Shown: piece by piece, positions 44,101 through 52,968 of the stretch
Numbering within the stretch: the first letter of the stretch is position 1
Layout of the letters: every line of letters starts with the position of its first letter
NCBI GenBank assembly: GCA_947168665.1
Contig: CAMVMX010000016.1
Coordinates: forward strand, 1 to 64,000
Reading direction: 5' to 3'
DNA length: 64,000 nucleotides
DNA from: an uncultured Bacteroidales bacterium
Lineage (GTDB): Bacteria; Bacteroidota; Bacteroidia; Bacteroidales; P3
The notes under the pieces: generated by a model
The model's database searches: none
Told to the model about the DNA's origin: nothing
The model's input: only the letters and a program-made list of their open reading frames with translations
Made by a program: the position numbers and the translations under genes

Positions 44101-47100
44101 GTTGCCAATCTGGATGGTGTCGACCGGGGTAAAGCTGGAGGGGTCGCCCATGACACTGCATACGCCTATGATGCAGGGGGCTCCGTCGGCAGTGTTGGTC
44201 CAAGCTTTGAAGCGGGTCTGCACCATGTTGACGGGGTAGGAAACGCTGTCCAGTTTGGGCAACTGGGCGAACAGGACGCTGGAGCCGTAGGTGTACATAT
44301 AGAGCGAGCGGCGGGTGCTGCCCTGCGAGGTGCATGTGAAGTCGTTAATGTAGGGCAAGTTGGAGTAGCCGCCAGTCGACCAGCAGAGAGGCTTGACCCC
44401 ACTGCCGGTACGGTAGTTACGGAAGCCGATTTCGAAGGGCAGGGAGTCGATCTCGCCGCAGAGGGTGTTGAACTCGACGGGGAACGACCAGTTGGAGGTG
44501 TCGGACGAGGTGCAGACTCCGCGGACATAGACGGTGTAGGGGGTGGAGTGGTGCAGCCCATAGAGGGTGACGCTGTCGACAATGCTGGTGATGACGGTGC
44601 CGGTGCCGTGGGCGAAGCCGGTGGGACCGTACTCAATCTCGAAATAGTTGATGCCGGGAGCCGACCAGCGGACGGTGGCCGTGGTTTGGGTGACGTTGGA
44701 AACGGTCACGTGGGCCGGACGGACGCAGGTGGGTATGGGGCTGACTTCGATGTCGTCAAGATAGATGTATGACAGGGAGGTGCCGCCCGCGGCAAAGGCG
44801 ATGTAGCGGGCAGTGGTGTCGGCGCCGGTGAGGGGGACTTCGACGTTCTCCCATGTGCTGACAGCCGAGGGGGTGACGGAGGAAATCTCCTGGAAGGAGG
44901 AGTAGTCAGTGGGGTCGGTCATGGTGCCCACCTTGATGTCGTAGTTGGGGGATGTTTTGTAGAACGCAAAGGCCACCTGCAGGGTGTCGAGGCTGAATCC
45001 CATGGCAGGAAGGGCTATGTAGGTGTAGCCATTGGTGGGGCCATAGAAATAAAGGCTGTGGGTGCCACTGTGGGAATAGGAGGTGGTTACGTATGGATAG
45101 GATGACGAGGCGTTGGATGTTCCTCTGGTCCAGCACTGGTTGATGGGAGAACCCAGAGCGGAACTGGCTGTGAACGCCTCAAAGTCTTCGGTGAAGGGCA
45201 GCGTGGTGAGCGGCACGCAGGGAGTGGTGACGGGGACTAAGGCATAGACGCTGTCAGCTCCGCAGTCGGGCACCACCTTGAAGGTGTAGTTGGTCTGGGG
45301 GGAGAGGCTCTGTATGGTGTAGGTGTGGTCGGTGATTCCACTGCCCGCCAAGCTCCAAAGGGTGTCGGCATCGGATTTGAAATAGATGCTCCATGAGGTT
45401 TCCTGGTAGCCGGGCGCCCACATCAGGGTGACACTCTCCGAAAGGGCTTCGCGGACGAGGACGTTAGGCTGGACACATGTGACGAGGGTGTCTTCGGGCA
45501 TGATGAAGCTGACATTGGGCCGGTTGGGGCTGGTGTAGCATGTGAGGGAGGAAAGATTGCCGACAGTGTAGGGGGTGTTGTCTTTGTAGGCATAGATCGA
45601 GGCGTTGCTGTGGCCGGAGCTGGTGCTGTAGCCATTGAAGCCGGAGGATACATGAGTGGCGGTGGCAGGCTGGTTGACGAATGAGGTCAGCACAATGTTG
45701 TGTATACCATCCCAGACGAAGGGGGTGGAAAAGACATATTCCTGGGTGCCGATGTCTCCAATGTTGCGGGTACCGGTGTAGACTTGGGTCATGCTGCCCG
45801 TAAGGGGTGCGGCCGTCGCGAAGGAGGCGTTGGCGGTATGGCCCATGAAGATGACAATGTCTTTGTTGTACGAGCCCGCCGAGGCCCAAGTATAGGTCAC
45901 GCCGTTGATGGGGCCGGGGTTGACACCCATGGCGTTGAGTTCGGAAACGGTGTAGATGCTCTGGCAGAAACTGTTGCCATAACTGCTCATGACGGGCACA
46001 CCGCTGGTCTGTAGGGTGGCGGTGCCGGACGGCAAGGACGTGCCGCCACTGAGGCTGTGGGTGGTGAACAGGACCGAGTCGCCCATGATGGTCGATTCAC
46101 TGCAGTTGGAAATGACGTAGACTGTATAGTCCGTCAACTGCGTGAGGCCTGCCAAGAAGTAGTTGTTGCTACTGGTGGTGTCTTCAAACACTGTGGCCGA
46201 GGGGTTGGAGCGGTTCACCACACGGACGGTGAAATAGAGCGGCATGGCGTTGGAACCAACCACATCCCACTCGATGAAGGCCGACGTGCCGACGACATGC
46301 GTCGCGGTGACATTCCTCGCCGTGCGGCATTCGGGCGCGGCAATGCAGGACACCTGAAGGGCAAAGCCAGTGTTTACCACGCTCCCGTCGGAGGTGAAAC
46401 GGATGGTCAGCGGGCCGGAGATGGAACTGATGCGCGGGATGGAAGCTGTACCTTGAGCCTGATGCAACAGGGTGCCACTGGTGCCGACACCGTCGTAGAT
46501 ATAAAGGTGGTCGCAGCAGGACTCGGTGGAGATGGTGCCTTCCATGGTGACAAGCGAGTCATTCGACGAGGGCATGACAACCAGAGTCGAGTTGCAGTTG
46601 TTGGTATAATTGCCCGACTGGCCTCCATTGTCGTAGATGGAGCCGCCGCAGGCGTAGATGGTGTTAGTACCCGTGGCCGACATATTGTAGGCTCCGGGGG
46701 TTACCACCACTGGGCCTTCCCAGAAACTCTGCTCCGTGCCGCAGTCAGTGCGGACGTAGGCCTCATACACGCCACCCGCCACCATAGTGGTGCAGACGTA
46801 GGTCGTGTCGGACAAGTAGCTCTCCACGTGGGTCATGCTGTCGACGGGGGTTCCTATCGTGTCGTAGCGGAACTCCCACATGGTGGTCGACGGGTCGGCA
46901 TTCCATGTAAAGCAGACACTGTCCGGACGGGAGAAGGAGCGGCAGATGAAATTCATCGGACGCAGACAGTTACGTTCTTCGCGGGAGAACGAGAAAGTCA
47001 ATCCCGGAGCGGGATGGCTGGTGGGGGAGAACATGGTGTATGTTCCACTGGCGCCGAAAGTGGGGGCGGCCCATGAGCCGTTCATCCACAGACTGCGGTT

Positions 47101-47667
47101 GGCCCCTTGCTCGCGCATAAAGACATAAGAAACCTGAGTACCGAACGACTCGCAGGTGTCGTAGACGAATTCAATGTCGCCCGTCTCGTACAGCACCACT
47201 TGGAATGCCAGATTAAGCTCGGACAGCGAGTCGTTACGGTCGTTGTACTCAATCACCATCATGCGGTTGGGGGCGACACCCGACGTTTCATAATAGACAC
47301 GATACGGCGTAAAGTAGGGGTCATAATAATAGAAATTCCCAGCCAGAGGCGAGATAATACTTATGTCAGAAGCGTGGTCGTAGAAACCCGGACCCGACAG
47401 GTTGACAGCCCCAACGCCTATCTGGCCATAGACCCCGAGGGTGAGTGTCGAAGCAGTCTCATTCCCGAATGGGAAAGTGAATGGCAACGTCACCTGCTGG
47501 GTATAATAGTTGCTCTCGGTGAAGGTCACCTCTGTCCCAGTGTAGGCGATGGAACTGAATGACGAGGTGTATGTGGCCACCTGATAGTCGCTCACATACG
47601 TCTGTGCGCCGGCAGCAAAAGGCAACATTGCAGCCGCCAGAACGAATAATAGTCTTAAACGTCTCAT
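41194..47667 (-). CDS. Giant T9SS adhesin-like protein, intact sorting domain
   Basis: A 2,157-residue secreted protein. Signal peptide 1-21 (AAGAQ). A jelly-roll-like N-terminal domain covers about 25-235, then FN3, then a CUB-like domain at about 329-444 (SIYDNGGQSGNY ... CCDHLYIYDGVG). The unnamed module occurs at about 539-722 and 1605-1792. About three J domains alternate with FN3 between them. Three FN3 domains and an intact type A sorting domain (LAPNPTSADVTLTLP ... IKKLIVR) follow. This uninterrupted end shows what the two sister genes should look like. The likely role is surface adhesion. It is divergent from the C25 protease gene. Confidence 0.9.
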   Translation of the reverse strand: MRRLRLLFVLAAAMLPFAAGAQTYVSDYQVATYTSSFSSIAYTGTEVTFTESNYYTQQVTLPFTFPFGNETASTLTLGVYGQIGVGAVNLSGPGFYDHASDISIISPLAGNFYYYDPYFTPYRVYYETSGVAPNRMMVIEYNDRNDSLSELNLAFQVVLYETGDIEFVYDTCESFGTQVSYVFMREQGANRSLWMNGSWAAPTFGASGTYTMFSPTSHPAPGLTFSFSREERNCLRPMNFICRSFSRPDSVCFTWNADPSTTMWEFRYDTIGTPVDSMTHVESYLSDTTYVCTTMVAGGVYEAYVRTDCGTEQSFWEGPVVVTPGAYNMSATGTNTIYACGGSIYDNGGQSGNYTNNCNSTLVVMPSSNDSLVTMEGTISTESCCDHLYIYDGVGTSGTLLHQAQGTASIPRISSISGPLTIRFTSDGSVVNTGFALQVSCIAAPECRTARNVTATHVVGTSAFIEWDVVGSNAMPLYFTVRVVNRSNPSATVFEDTTSSNNYFLAGLTQLTDYTVYVISNCSESTIMGDSVLFTTHSLSGGTSLPSGTATLQTSGVPVMSSYGNSFCQSIYTVSELNAMGVNPGPINGVTYTWASAGSYNKDIVIFMGHTANASFATAAPLTGSMTQVYTGTRNIGDIGTQEYVFSTPFVWDGIHNIVLTSFVNQPATATHVSSGFNGYSTSSGHSNASIYAYKDNTPYTVGNLSSLTCYTSPNRPNVSFIMPEDTLVTCVQPNVLVREALSESVTLMWAPGYQETSWSIYFKSDADTLWSLAGSGITDHTYTIQSLSPQTNYTFKVVPDCGADSVYALVPVTTPCVPLTTLPFTEDFEAFTASSALGSPINQCWTRGTSNASSSYPYVTTSYSHSGTHSLYFYGPTNGYTYIALPAMGFSLDTLQVAFAFYKTSPNYDIKVGTMTDPTDYSSFQEISSVTPSAVSTWENVEVPLTGADTTARYIAFAAGGTSLSYIYLDDIEVSPIPTCVRPAHVTVSNVTQTTATVRWSAPGINYFEIEYGPTGFAHGTGTVITSIVDSVTLYGLHHSTPYTVYVRGVCTSSDTSNWSFPVEFNTLCGEIDSLPFEIGFRNYRTGSGVKPLCWSTGGYSNLPYINDFTCTSQGSTRRSLYMYTYGSSVLFAQLPKLDSVSYPVNMVQTRFKAWTNTADGAPCIIGVCSVMGDPSSFTPVDTIQIGNEPAFYEASFEQAIGAGQYITFLSVSPAGATSNIYYLDSVIVELIPSCQTPNHFAIVNTTHNSVILDWNPRSTATQWQLEYGPHGFLFGTGTRVIANSNPFTINGLTPSTSYDYYIRTICAPGDTSAWSSTIGRFSTRQIPAAVPYFYDFETAAEWENWQTNSNTTINWYRDTMAGDGNTGYNHNNHYSMFISADSGSTYGTDLNRIVNVTAYRDIDFGPRDSTFTLSFRARAGGTPSAGYDALMVFLVDPDVPVRASDANITTPWGNVNDLTPLVTVRVSPNWNTYSVVLDTLSGTHRLAFFWFNQSTASTPFTGGPAAVDNIRIDYVQCPMPIDVHTTHLTMTTAEVAWYGPEDAQYYFMCRTNTGVPIAEERLNTNHIRLTDLTPNTTYNVYLRRICSSTDSSALSVGQSFTTKHCNETFFDTIGDLTSTISSYQVPVNNYYRYSYSQQIIPASELEGAGSITAISFSYASASPMTSKTNCTIYMGHTARTSFPVADSIVNPRDLQLVYTGSLNCTQGWNRFVLDYPFEYDGVSNIVIAIDDNSGQYNGAAAYSFNVTSTTAASSLSFYHDSYNPDATSYASLMSFTGSKNAYAYRANVAFEYCPPTSCMQPVLRAPLIRPETVTIRWRNTGSSYILGYRLASTASWITTNIVTTDTFYVIHNVIPYTEYVYQVRQVCDSTGISNWQVGSFNSGDIPCLTPSGLEVSSVTNNRVDLRWQPESNNLSYRVHVFNSYFDKYVNTYVARKVVTGLDANMTYYAAVQASCQDIDDPSEWSDTITFTTDFCPDATDLTYSDLQGNSVVLDWVEGGRATQWEIQYGTPGFDQGSGFSVIADSHPYTLNTLIGETEYEILVRAICDDNFYSEHWSNSIIITTPYSAIDGPDGGQSPIHLAPNPTSADVTLTLPATTGNIQVQVIDHTGRTHFALTLPAGTTRAQLPASRLSAGAYFVRVTADNLNAIKKLIVR

Positions 47668-47877
47668 AATATATTATGTTTTACTTTATCTCAAATCCCC
47701 ATAGCCGCACCCACTTCCCGTACCCCTCCCACCTGCATTCCTTATGCCGAACCACTCACTCCGAGGAGGACATTCCATCCTTGTTTCGGCACATTACACT
47801 CGTATCCCCCGCACCCTTTGCGCTAATATTGGCACTGCAAAAATACGATTTTTTTTTATTATTCTGCATTTTTTATC

Positions 47878-47885
47878 TATTTTTG
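47878..47885 (+). promoter_or_regulatory. -7 element of the C25 protease gene
   Basis: TATTTTTG is an exact TAnnTTTG match in the AT-rich gap between divergent genes. A start about 4 nt downstream (near 47889) leaves a leader of only a few nucleotides before ATG 47896. No clear TTG -33 box is seen. Confidence 0.5.
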
Positions 47886-47895
47886 CAAATTGAAA

Positions 47896-50703
47896 ATGAA
47901 TTATCACCGTTATCTAACCAAGGCTTTTACCCTCATTTACACCCTGTTGACCACTCTCACTGCAGGGGGGCAAGAATATATTACCAAGTCGGGTACAACC
48001 GTATTCCCCACCCCCCATGCTGCCGTTCTTCTCCCCTCCGCCACACCCCAGAAATCGGTGTCCGCCGACTCCACAGCCGGATTCTACTATATCGTCACCA
48101 CCCCCGACCTCACCCCTACCCTGCACCCCTTCGTCCGATGGAAAAGCCAACAGGGCTTCCGCGTCCGCACCCTCTGCCCCGCTTCCCCCCAACGGGACAG
48201 CATCCGCTCCACTCTTGCCCGCTGCCACTCCTCCCACCCCTCCACTCCGATGTACATCCTGCTGGTGGGCGACGTGGACCGCCTGCCCGCCTTCAGCGGC
48301 CGCCACGCGCCCGCCGGCCTCAACAACCACAGCACCGACCTCTACTACGCCGAATATACGGGCGACTACCTGCCCGAAGCCATGGTGGGACGGCTCTCCG
48401 TGGCCGACACCGCCCAGCTGGCCCGCCTCATCGCCAAAATCATCTCTTACGAGCAAGGAGCCTTCGCCCCGCACTACCGCCAGCTACTTCTCGTGGCCGG
48501 CGACGAGGACCGCTACCCGGCCCCCGTCACCACCAACGGCCAAGTGCACTACCTCTCCCGTCTGTCCGCCCTCCACCGCCCCGGGGTCGACACCGCCTGC
48601 TTCCGCAACCCGTTGTCCGGCGCCCTGCGCGACAGCATCCTCGCCGCCCTTGCCCAAAACAACCTCCTGGTCAACTACACCGCCCACTGTACCACCCAAG
48701 GGTGGACCAAGCCCTCGTTCAAGATTGCCGACCTCGACTCCTTCGCCAACCCCCTGCCCACCCTCTATTTCAACAACTGCTGCCGCTCCAACGCCTTTGC
48801 GGGCGACTGTCTGGGCGAAGAGCTACTCCGCCAACCCGTGGGCGGGGCAGTCGGAGTGATCGGTGCCACCAACGAAACCCTTTGGGCCGAAGACTACTAC
48901 TGGGCCGTAGGAGCCAAATATCCCCTCACCGTCACTCCCCCTTACGACAGCCTTCTGGGCGGAGCCTTCGACCCCGCCTTCATCCCCCACCCCGGCGGCA
49001 CAACCCTCGGGCAGATGCTCCACCAGGGCTGCCGCGCCGTTACCCTGGCCGGGTCGCCCTTCGATGCCTTCTACTGGGAAATCTACACCCTCCTCGGCGA
49101 CCCATCCATGACCCCCTTCTGGGTCCATGCCGACACCCTCACCCTCACCACCCCCGACAGCATCGCCGCCGGAGCCACCTCCCTCACCCTCCGCGCCACA
49201 CCCTTCAGCCGCATCACCGCAACCCTCGACACCCTCCGCCTTGCCACCGCCACCGCTGCTGCCGACAGCGTGGTCACCCTCCACCTCTGCCAGGCCGTCG
49301 ATGCCGACAGTTTGGCCATCACCGTCGCCCGTCCTGAAGCCATCGGAACGACCATCCTCCTCAAAACCTTCCACCCCCAGCGCCCCTATCTGGCCGCCAT
49401 CCACTACCGCCTCGACGACACCCTCCTCACCCTCCGCATCAAAAACCAAGGCCTACAGCCAGCCTTCAGCCACAGCCTCCTTCTTGCCCAAGGCGACCAC
49501 CGCGGCGCCATCCTGCCCGACACCCTCGCACTCGTCATCCCCTCCCTCTCCCCTCTGGCCGACACCCTCGTCACCCTCAGCCTCGGCGGCATCACCCCCG
49601 GCGCCGAACCATACCTCTCTGCCACCCTGCTGCTACGCGACAGCAACGGCAACACCTACAGCACCCTCAACCTCGACCTCCCCCTGCCCGACCGCCGTCC
49701 CACCCTGAGCCGACTCCAAGTGCTTCAACCCGACTCCACCCCCTGCCGCCTTCTGCTGCCCGGCCGCAACTACCTCCTTGCCCTCACCCTCTCCCACCCT
49801 GCCGACTCACTGAACTGCACCATCCACGACCTCCCCTACCCCACAACCACCCCCTGCCCCCAAACCGTCACCATCCCCTTCAGCACCCCCGCCACCCTCA
49901 CCCACCTTCCCATCGCCGTCACACCCCACCACGGCCTCTGGAACCACACCTACACCTGCTGGCTCACCGCCCACCAAACCCTCGAACCCTTCGAAACAGC
50001 CGACTTCTCCAACCTCCCCTGGCAGCACCCCAGCCTCTACCCCTGGACCATCGACAGCCTCCAACCCCTCGACGGACGCTACTGCGCCCGCTCCGCGCCC
50101 CTCCACCACTCGCAGCAATCCACCCTCGCGCTTGACATCGACATCCTTGCCGATGACACTATCGCCTTCTCCTACAACCTCTCCAGCGAACCCAAAGACT
50201 GGCTCCACTTCCTCATCGACGGCCGCCGCCGCGGCTACTGGAGCGGCAACACCGGCTGGCAACACTACTCCTACCCCATCAGTGCCGGGCGCCACAGGCT
50301 GGAATGGGTCTACATCAAAGACGACTCCGGCAGCCAGCTCGACGACTGCGCCCGCCTCGACAACATCCGGCTGCCCCTCGCCCGCTGGACCCGGCCCTGC
50401 GGCACCCCCTGGGCCGACACCACCCTCGCCCTGCCCGACCGCGAGGCGCAACCCACGCCCGCCGGCTTCAGCGTCTACCCCAACCCCGCCTCAGCGCGCC
50501 TCACCGTGCGGCTCGACCCCTCGGCCCAGCCCCGCGCCATAACCGTTTTCGACCATCTGGGCCGCCCCGTCGACAAAATAAATATACCCCCGCACACCGC
50601 CACCACACAATATTCCACCACCCATCTGCGTTTAGGCACCTATACACTCGTCCTGCGCCAGCGCACAGGACTCCACATACAAAAAATCACAGTCATCCGA
50701 TAG
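47896..50703 (+). CDS. Gingipain-like C25 cysteine protease with T9SS sorting domain
   Basis: A 935-residue secreted peptidase of family C25. Signal peptide about 1-26 (TTLTAGGQ). The catalytic domain spans about residues 60-420. It has YILLVGDVDRLP, the TDLYYAEYTGDY calcium/active-site region, His264 in VNYTAHC and Cys295/296 in YFNNCCRSNAF followed by CLGEELL, matching the gingipain His-Cys arrangement. GDPSMTPF closes the domain. A long beta-rich region and a jelly-roll (about 710-840, ending LDDCARLDNIRLP) follow, then a type A sorting domain (VYPNPASARLTV ... KITVIR). An in-frame TTG at 47890 is an alternative start. In Porphyromonas related adhesin domains are fused to the protease; here they are encoded by the divergent neighbour. 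Confidence 0.92.
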   Translation: MNYHRYLTKAFTLIYTLLTTLTAGGQEYITKSGTTVFPTPHAAVLLPSATPQKSVSADSTAGFYYIVTTPDLTPTLHPFVRWKSQQGFRVRTLCPASPQRDSIRSTLARCHSSHPSTPMYILLVGDVDRLPAFSGRHAPAGLNNHSTDLYYAEYTGDYLPEAMVGRLSVADTAQLARLIAKIISYEQGAFAPHYRQLLLVAGDEDRYPAPVTTNGQVHYLSRLSALHRPGVDTACFRNPLSGALRDSILAALAQNNLLVNYTAHCTTQGWTKPSFKIADLDSFANPLPTLYFNNCCRSNAFAGDCLGEELLRQPVGGAVGVIGATNETLWAEDYYWAVGAKYPLTVTPPYDSLLGGAFDPAFIPHPGGTTLGQMLHQGCRAVTLAGSPFDAFYWEIYTLLGDPSMTPFWVHADTLTLTTPDSIAAGATSLTLRATPFSRITATLDTLRLATATAAADSVVTLHLCQAVDADSLAITVARPEAIGTTILLKTFHPQRPYLAAIHYRLDDTLLTLRIKNQGLQPAFSHSLLLAQGDHRGAILPDTLALVIPSLSPLADTLVTLSLGGITPGAEPYLSATLLLRDSNGNTYSTLNLDLPLPDRRPTLSRLQVLQPDSTPCRLLLPGRNYLLALTLSHPADSLNCTIHDLPYPTTTPCPQTVTIPFSTPATLTHLPIAVTPHHGLWNHTYTCWLTAHQTLEPFETADFSNLPWQHPSLYPWTIDSLQPLDGRYCARSAPLHHSQQSTLALDIDILADDTIAFSYNLSSEPKDWLHFLIDGRRRGYWSGNTGWQHYSYPISAGRHRLEWVYIKDDSGSQLDDCARLDNIRLPLARWTRPCGTPWADTTLALPDREAQPTPAGFSVYPNPASARLTVRLDPSAQPRAITVFDHLGRPVDKINIPPHTATTQYSTTHLRLGTYTLVLRQRTGLHIQKITVIR

Positions 50704-50706
50704 CCC

Positions 50707-51534
50707 ATGCTGCAAACAGACACATTGCCCCCCCTCGCCCCGCCGGCCGACACCACAGCCGACAGCCTCCACATCCTCTGCGCCTACGACACCCTCTTCA
50801 CACCCATGGGGCGCATAGAGCCCACCCTGCACAAAAGCCTCTTCACCCACCACCTTCTCCCCGTCGAAAACGCCCACGAAATCGCCATCCAGCACCACGG
50901 CACCCCCGGCTGGTTCCTGATCTTCATTGCCCTATCCCTCTTCTTCATCTGCACCTTCCTCCGCAACAAACAAATAAGCCTTGTCGACCTCCTCCACTCC
51001 GCCGTCGACTCCCGCGCCATGGACCGCCTCCTGCGCGATTCCAACCTCACCCACGCCTCCGACCAAGCCATCATCGCCCCCCTCATGCTCACCCCCGTCG
51101 CCCTGGTGGCCTACCACGCCTTCCTCCCCAACGTCGCCAACCCCTGGCTCAACATACTGCACTACCTCATCCTCCTGCTCCTCTGCTGCGCCGCATATTA
51201 CCTCCGCAACAGCATCTTCCGCCTCGTCGGCAACGCCTTCGACAACCCCGACGCCCTCCACCTCTACCTCTCCAACAACTACATCTACCACCTCCTTTAC
51301 GGCATCGCCGCCACCGTCCTCTCCTTCTTCATCTTCTACACCGACCGCGTCGGCCAGACCTTCCTCTACATCCTCTTCGCCCTCCTCGCCCTCCTCTTCA
51401 TCATCAGGCTCCTCCGGGGCATGCAACTATTTTTAACAAATTCAAAAACCCCAAAATTCTATTTATTTTACTATCTTTGCATTCTCGAAATCGTACCGAT
51501 TATTATAGTAATAAAGGTTGTAATATATTTATAG
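50707..51534 (+). CDS. DUF4271 membrane protein
   Basis: A 275-residue integral membrane protein of the DUF4271 family, found almost only in Bacteroidota and usually next to hemD. A soluble N-terminal segment of about 75 residues precedes six to seven hydrophobic helices (WFLIFIALSLFFICTFL; LMLTPVALVAYHAFL; YLILLLLCCAAYYL; LLYGIAATVLSFFIFY; FLYILFALLALLFIIRL; and the C-terminal VPIIIVIKVVIYL). Function is unknown; some members are linked to gliding/T9SS phenotypes, which I cannot test here. It starts 3 nt after the protease stop. Confidence 0.85.
   Translation: MLQTDTLPPLAPPADTTADSLHILCAYDTLFTPMGRIEPTLHKSLFTHHLLPVENAHEIAIQHHGTPGWFLIFIALSLFFICTFLRNKQISLVDLLHSAVDSRAMDRLLRDSNLTHASDQAIIAPLMLTPVALVAYHAFLPNVANPWLNILHYLILLLLCCAAYYLRNSIFRLVGNAFDNPDALHLYLSNNYIYHLLYGIAATVLSFFIFYTDRVGQTFLYILFALLALLFIIRLLRGMQLFLTNSKTPKFYLFYYLCILEIVPIIIVIKVVIYL
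51472..51479 (+). promoter_or_regulatory. Internal -7 element upstream of hemD
   Basis: TATCTTTG, an exact TAnnTTTG, lies within the last 65 nt of the DUF4271 gene. The predicted start near 51483 gives a leader of about 80 nt for the gene at 51565. This part of the DUF4271 gene is AT-rich, unlike the rest of it. Confidence 0.6.
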
Positions 51535-51564
51535 TTAGAGAGTTGAGAAAATAGTTCAAGATTC

Positions 51565-52542
51565 ATGAAAGTCAAAAAAATCCTCGTTTCGCAGCCCGAA
51601 CCAGCCGATTTAGAGAAATCGCCCTACAAGAATTTAGTCACAAAATACGGTGTCGACATCACCTTCTACAAATTTTTTGAAGTCGTCGGCCTCTCCGTCT
51701 CCGAATTCCGGAAATCCCGCATCCACCTCACCGACTATACCGCCGTCATCTTCAACAGCAAAAACTCCGTCGACCACTTCTTCCGCCTGGCCAAAGAGCT
51801 GCGCGAAAATATCCCCGACACCATGAAGTACTTCTGCTCGTCCGAAGCCATCGCCCACTACCTGCAGAACTACATCCAATACCGCAAACGCAAAATCTTC
51901 TTCGGCAACCAATACTTCGCCGACCTCATCGAAATCCTCTCCAAACACCGCGAAGAGAAATTCCTCTTCCCCTGCTCCGACGAGAAACAGACCGAGTACA
52001 CCAAAATGCTCGACAAGGCCAAATTCAAATACACCAAGGCCACCATGTACACCTCCGTCCCGCGCGACCTCACCCAGTTCAAACTCAAAGACTACGACAT
52101 CATCTGCCTCTTCTCGCCCATCGGCGTGCGTTCCCTCCTCCAGAGCTTCCCCAACCTGGCCGAAACCCCCGTCACCATTGCCGCCTTCGGCACCTCCACC
52201 CATGCCGCCCTCAAAGCCGCCGGCATCAAACTGGCCATCGCCGCCCCCACCAAAGCCTCCCCCTCCATGTCCATGGCCATCGAAAACTACATCAACGGCA
52301 AAGGCCAGGACGAAGCCGTCATCTCCCGCCCCTCGGCCGCCAAGAAAGACACCGTCCACAAAGGCACCACCTCCGCCGCCACCACCGTCAAGAAGACCAA
52401 ATCCGTCTTTGCCAACAAAGCCAAATACAAACAACTGCAAGAAGAACGCAAAGCCCAGGCCGCCGCACGGCGCGCCGAGCGCATGGCCGCCAAAGAAGCA
52501 CAAACCAAAGCCGACACCAACATAGCCGTCAAAGCCGAATAG
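51565..52542 (+). CDS. hemD: Uroporphyrinogen-III synthase family protein with basic C-terminal tail
   Basis: A 325-residue protein. Residues 1-245 match the HemD fold: KILVSQPEP start, VIFNSKNSVDHFF, a second-domain strand DIICLFSPIGVRSLL and IAAFGTSTHAALKAAGI. The family cyclises hydroxymethylbilane to uroporphyrinogen III. No other haem gene is near, and Bacteroidota members in this DUF4271-rnpA-yidD context may have other roles. Residues about 247-325 form a low-complexity Lys/Ala/Thr tail (KKDTVHKGTTSAATTVKKTK, then a charged helix), which classical HemD lacks. Confidence 0.85.
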   Translation: MKVKKILVSQPEPADLEKSPYKNLVTKYGVDITFYKFFEVVGLSVSEFRKSRIHLTDYTAVIFNSKNSVDHFFRLAKELRENIPDTMKYFCSSEAIAHYLQNYIQYRKRKIFFGNQYFADLIEILSKHREEKFLFPCSDEKQTEYTKMLDKAKFKYTKATMYTSVPRDLTQFKLKDYDIICLFSPIGVRSLLQSFPNLAETPVTIAAFGTSTHAALKAAGIKLAIAAPTKASPSMSMAIENYINGKGQDEAVISRPSAAKKDTVHKGTTSAATTVKKTKSVFANKAKYKQLQEERKAQAAARRAERMAAKEAQTKADTNIAVKAE

Positions 52543-52548
52543 CCCGCC

Positions 52549-52968
52549 ATGTACACCTTCGGCAAACAAGAACGTCTCTGCAGCCAAAAGCTCACCGACG
52601 ACCTCTTCCACACCGGCCAAAAGTTCATGGTCTTCCCCTACAGCGTCCACTGGCTGATATGCCCGCCCGGAACCCTTCCGCAAGGCATACCCGCCCAAGT
52701 ACTCATCGCCACCTCCAAAAAGAAATTCCGCCACGCCGTCGACCGCAACCGTGTCAAACGGCTCACCCGCGAATGCTACCGCATCCACAAACCCCAACTC
52801 TACCAGTTCCTCAACTCGCGCGGCGCCACCATCATCCTATCGCTCAACTACATCCACAACGAAATCCTCGACTACAACACCCTCTTCCGCAAACTCGACC
52901 GCATCACCGCCACCCTCATCCACAACATCAGCCAACAGCTTGACCACCCAGCCCCGCCGCAGCCATGA
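52549..52968 (+). CDS. rnpA: Ribonuclease P protein component
   Basis: A 139-residue basic protein that helps the RNase P RNA cut 5' leaders from tRNA precursors. The start [17 protein letters not shown] and the RNA-binding signature [19 protein letters not shown] are diagnostic. It is slightly longer than the usual 110-130 residues. It follows hemD by 6 nt and overlaps yidD by 4 nt (ATGA). Confidence 0.95.
   Translation: MYTFGKQERLCSQKLTDDLFHTGQKFMVFPYSVHWLICPPGTLPQGIPAQVLIATSKKKFRHAVDRNRVKRLTRECYRIHKPQLYQFLNSRGATIILSLNYIHNEILDYNTLFRKLDRITATLIHNISQQLDHPAPPQP

Noticed and set aside
24150..47667. Tandem FN3 coding repeats as mobile or recombinational elements
   Set aside because: No terminal inverted repeats, transposase or target duplications. 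The repetition is explained by protein domain duplication.
47676..49337. A 553-residue + frame overlapping the C25 protease gene
   Set aside because: It is extremely rich in Pro, His and Arg. It arises from the GC-rich third positions of the real gene in another frame and has no signal peptide or family.
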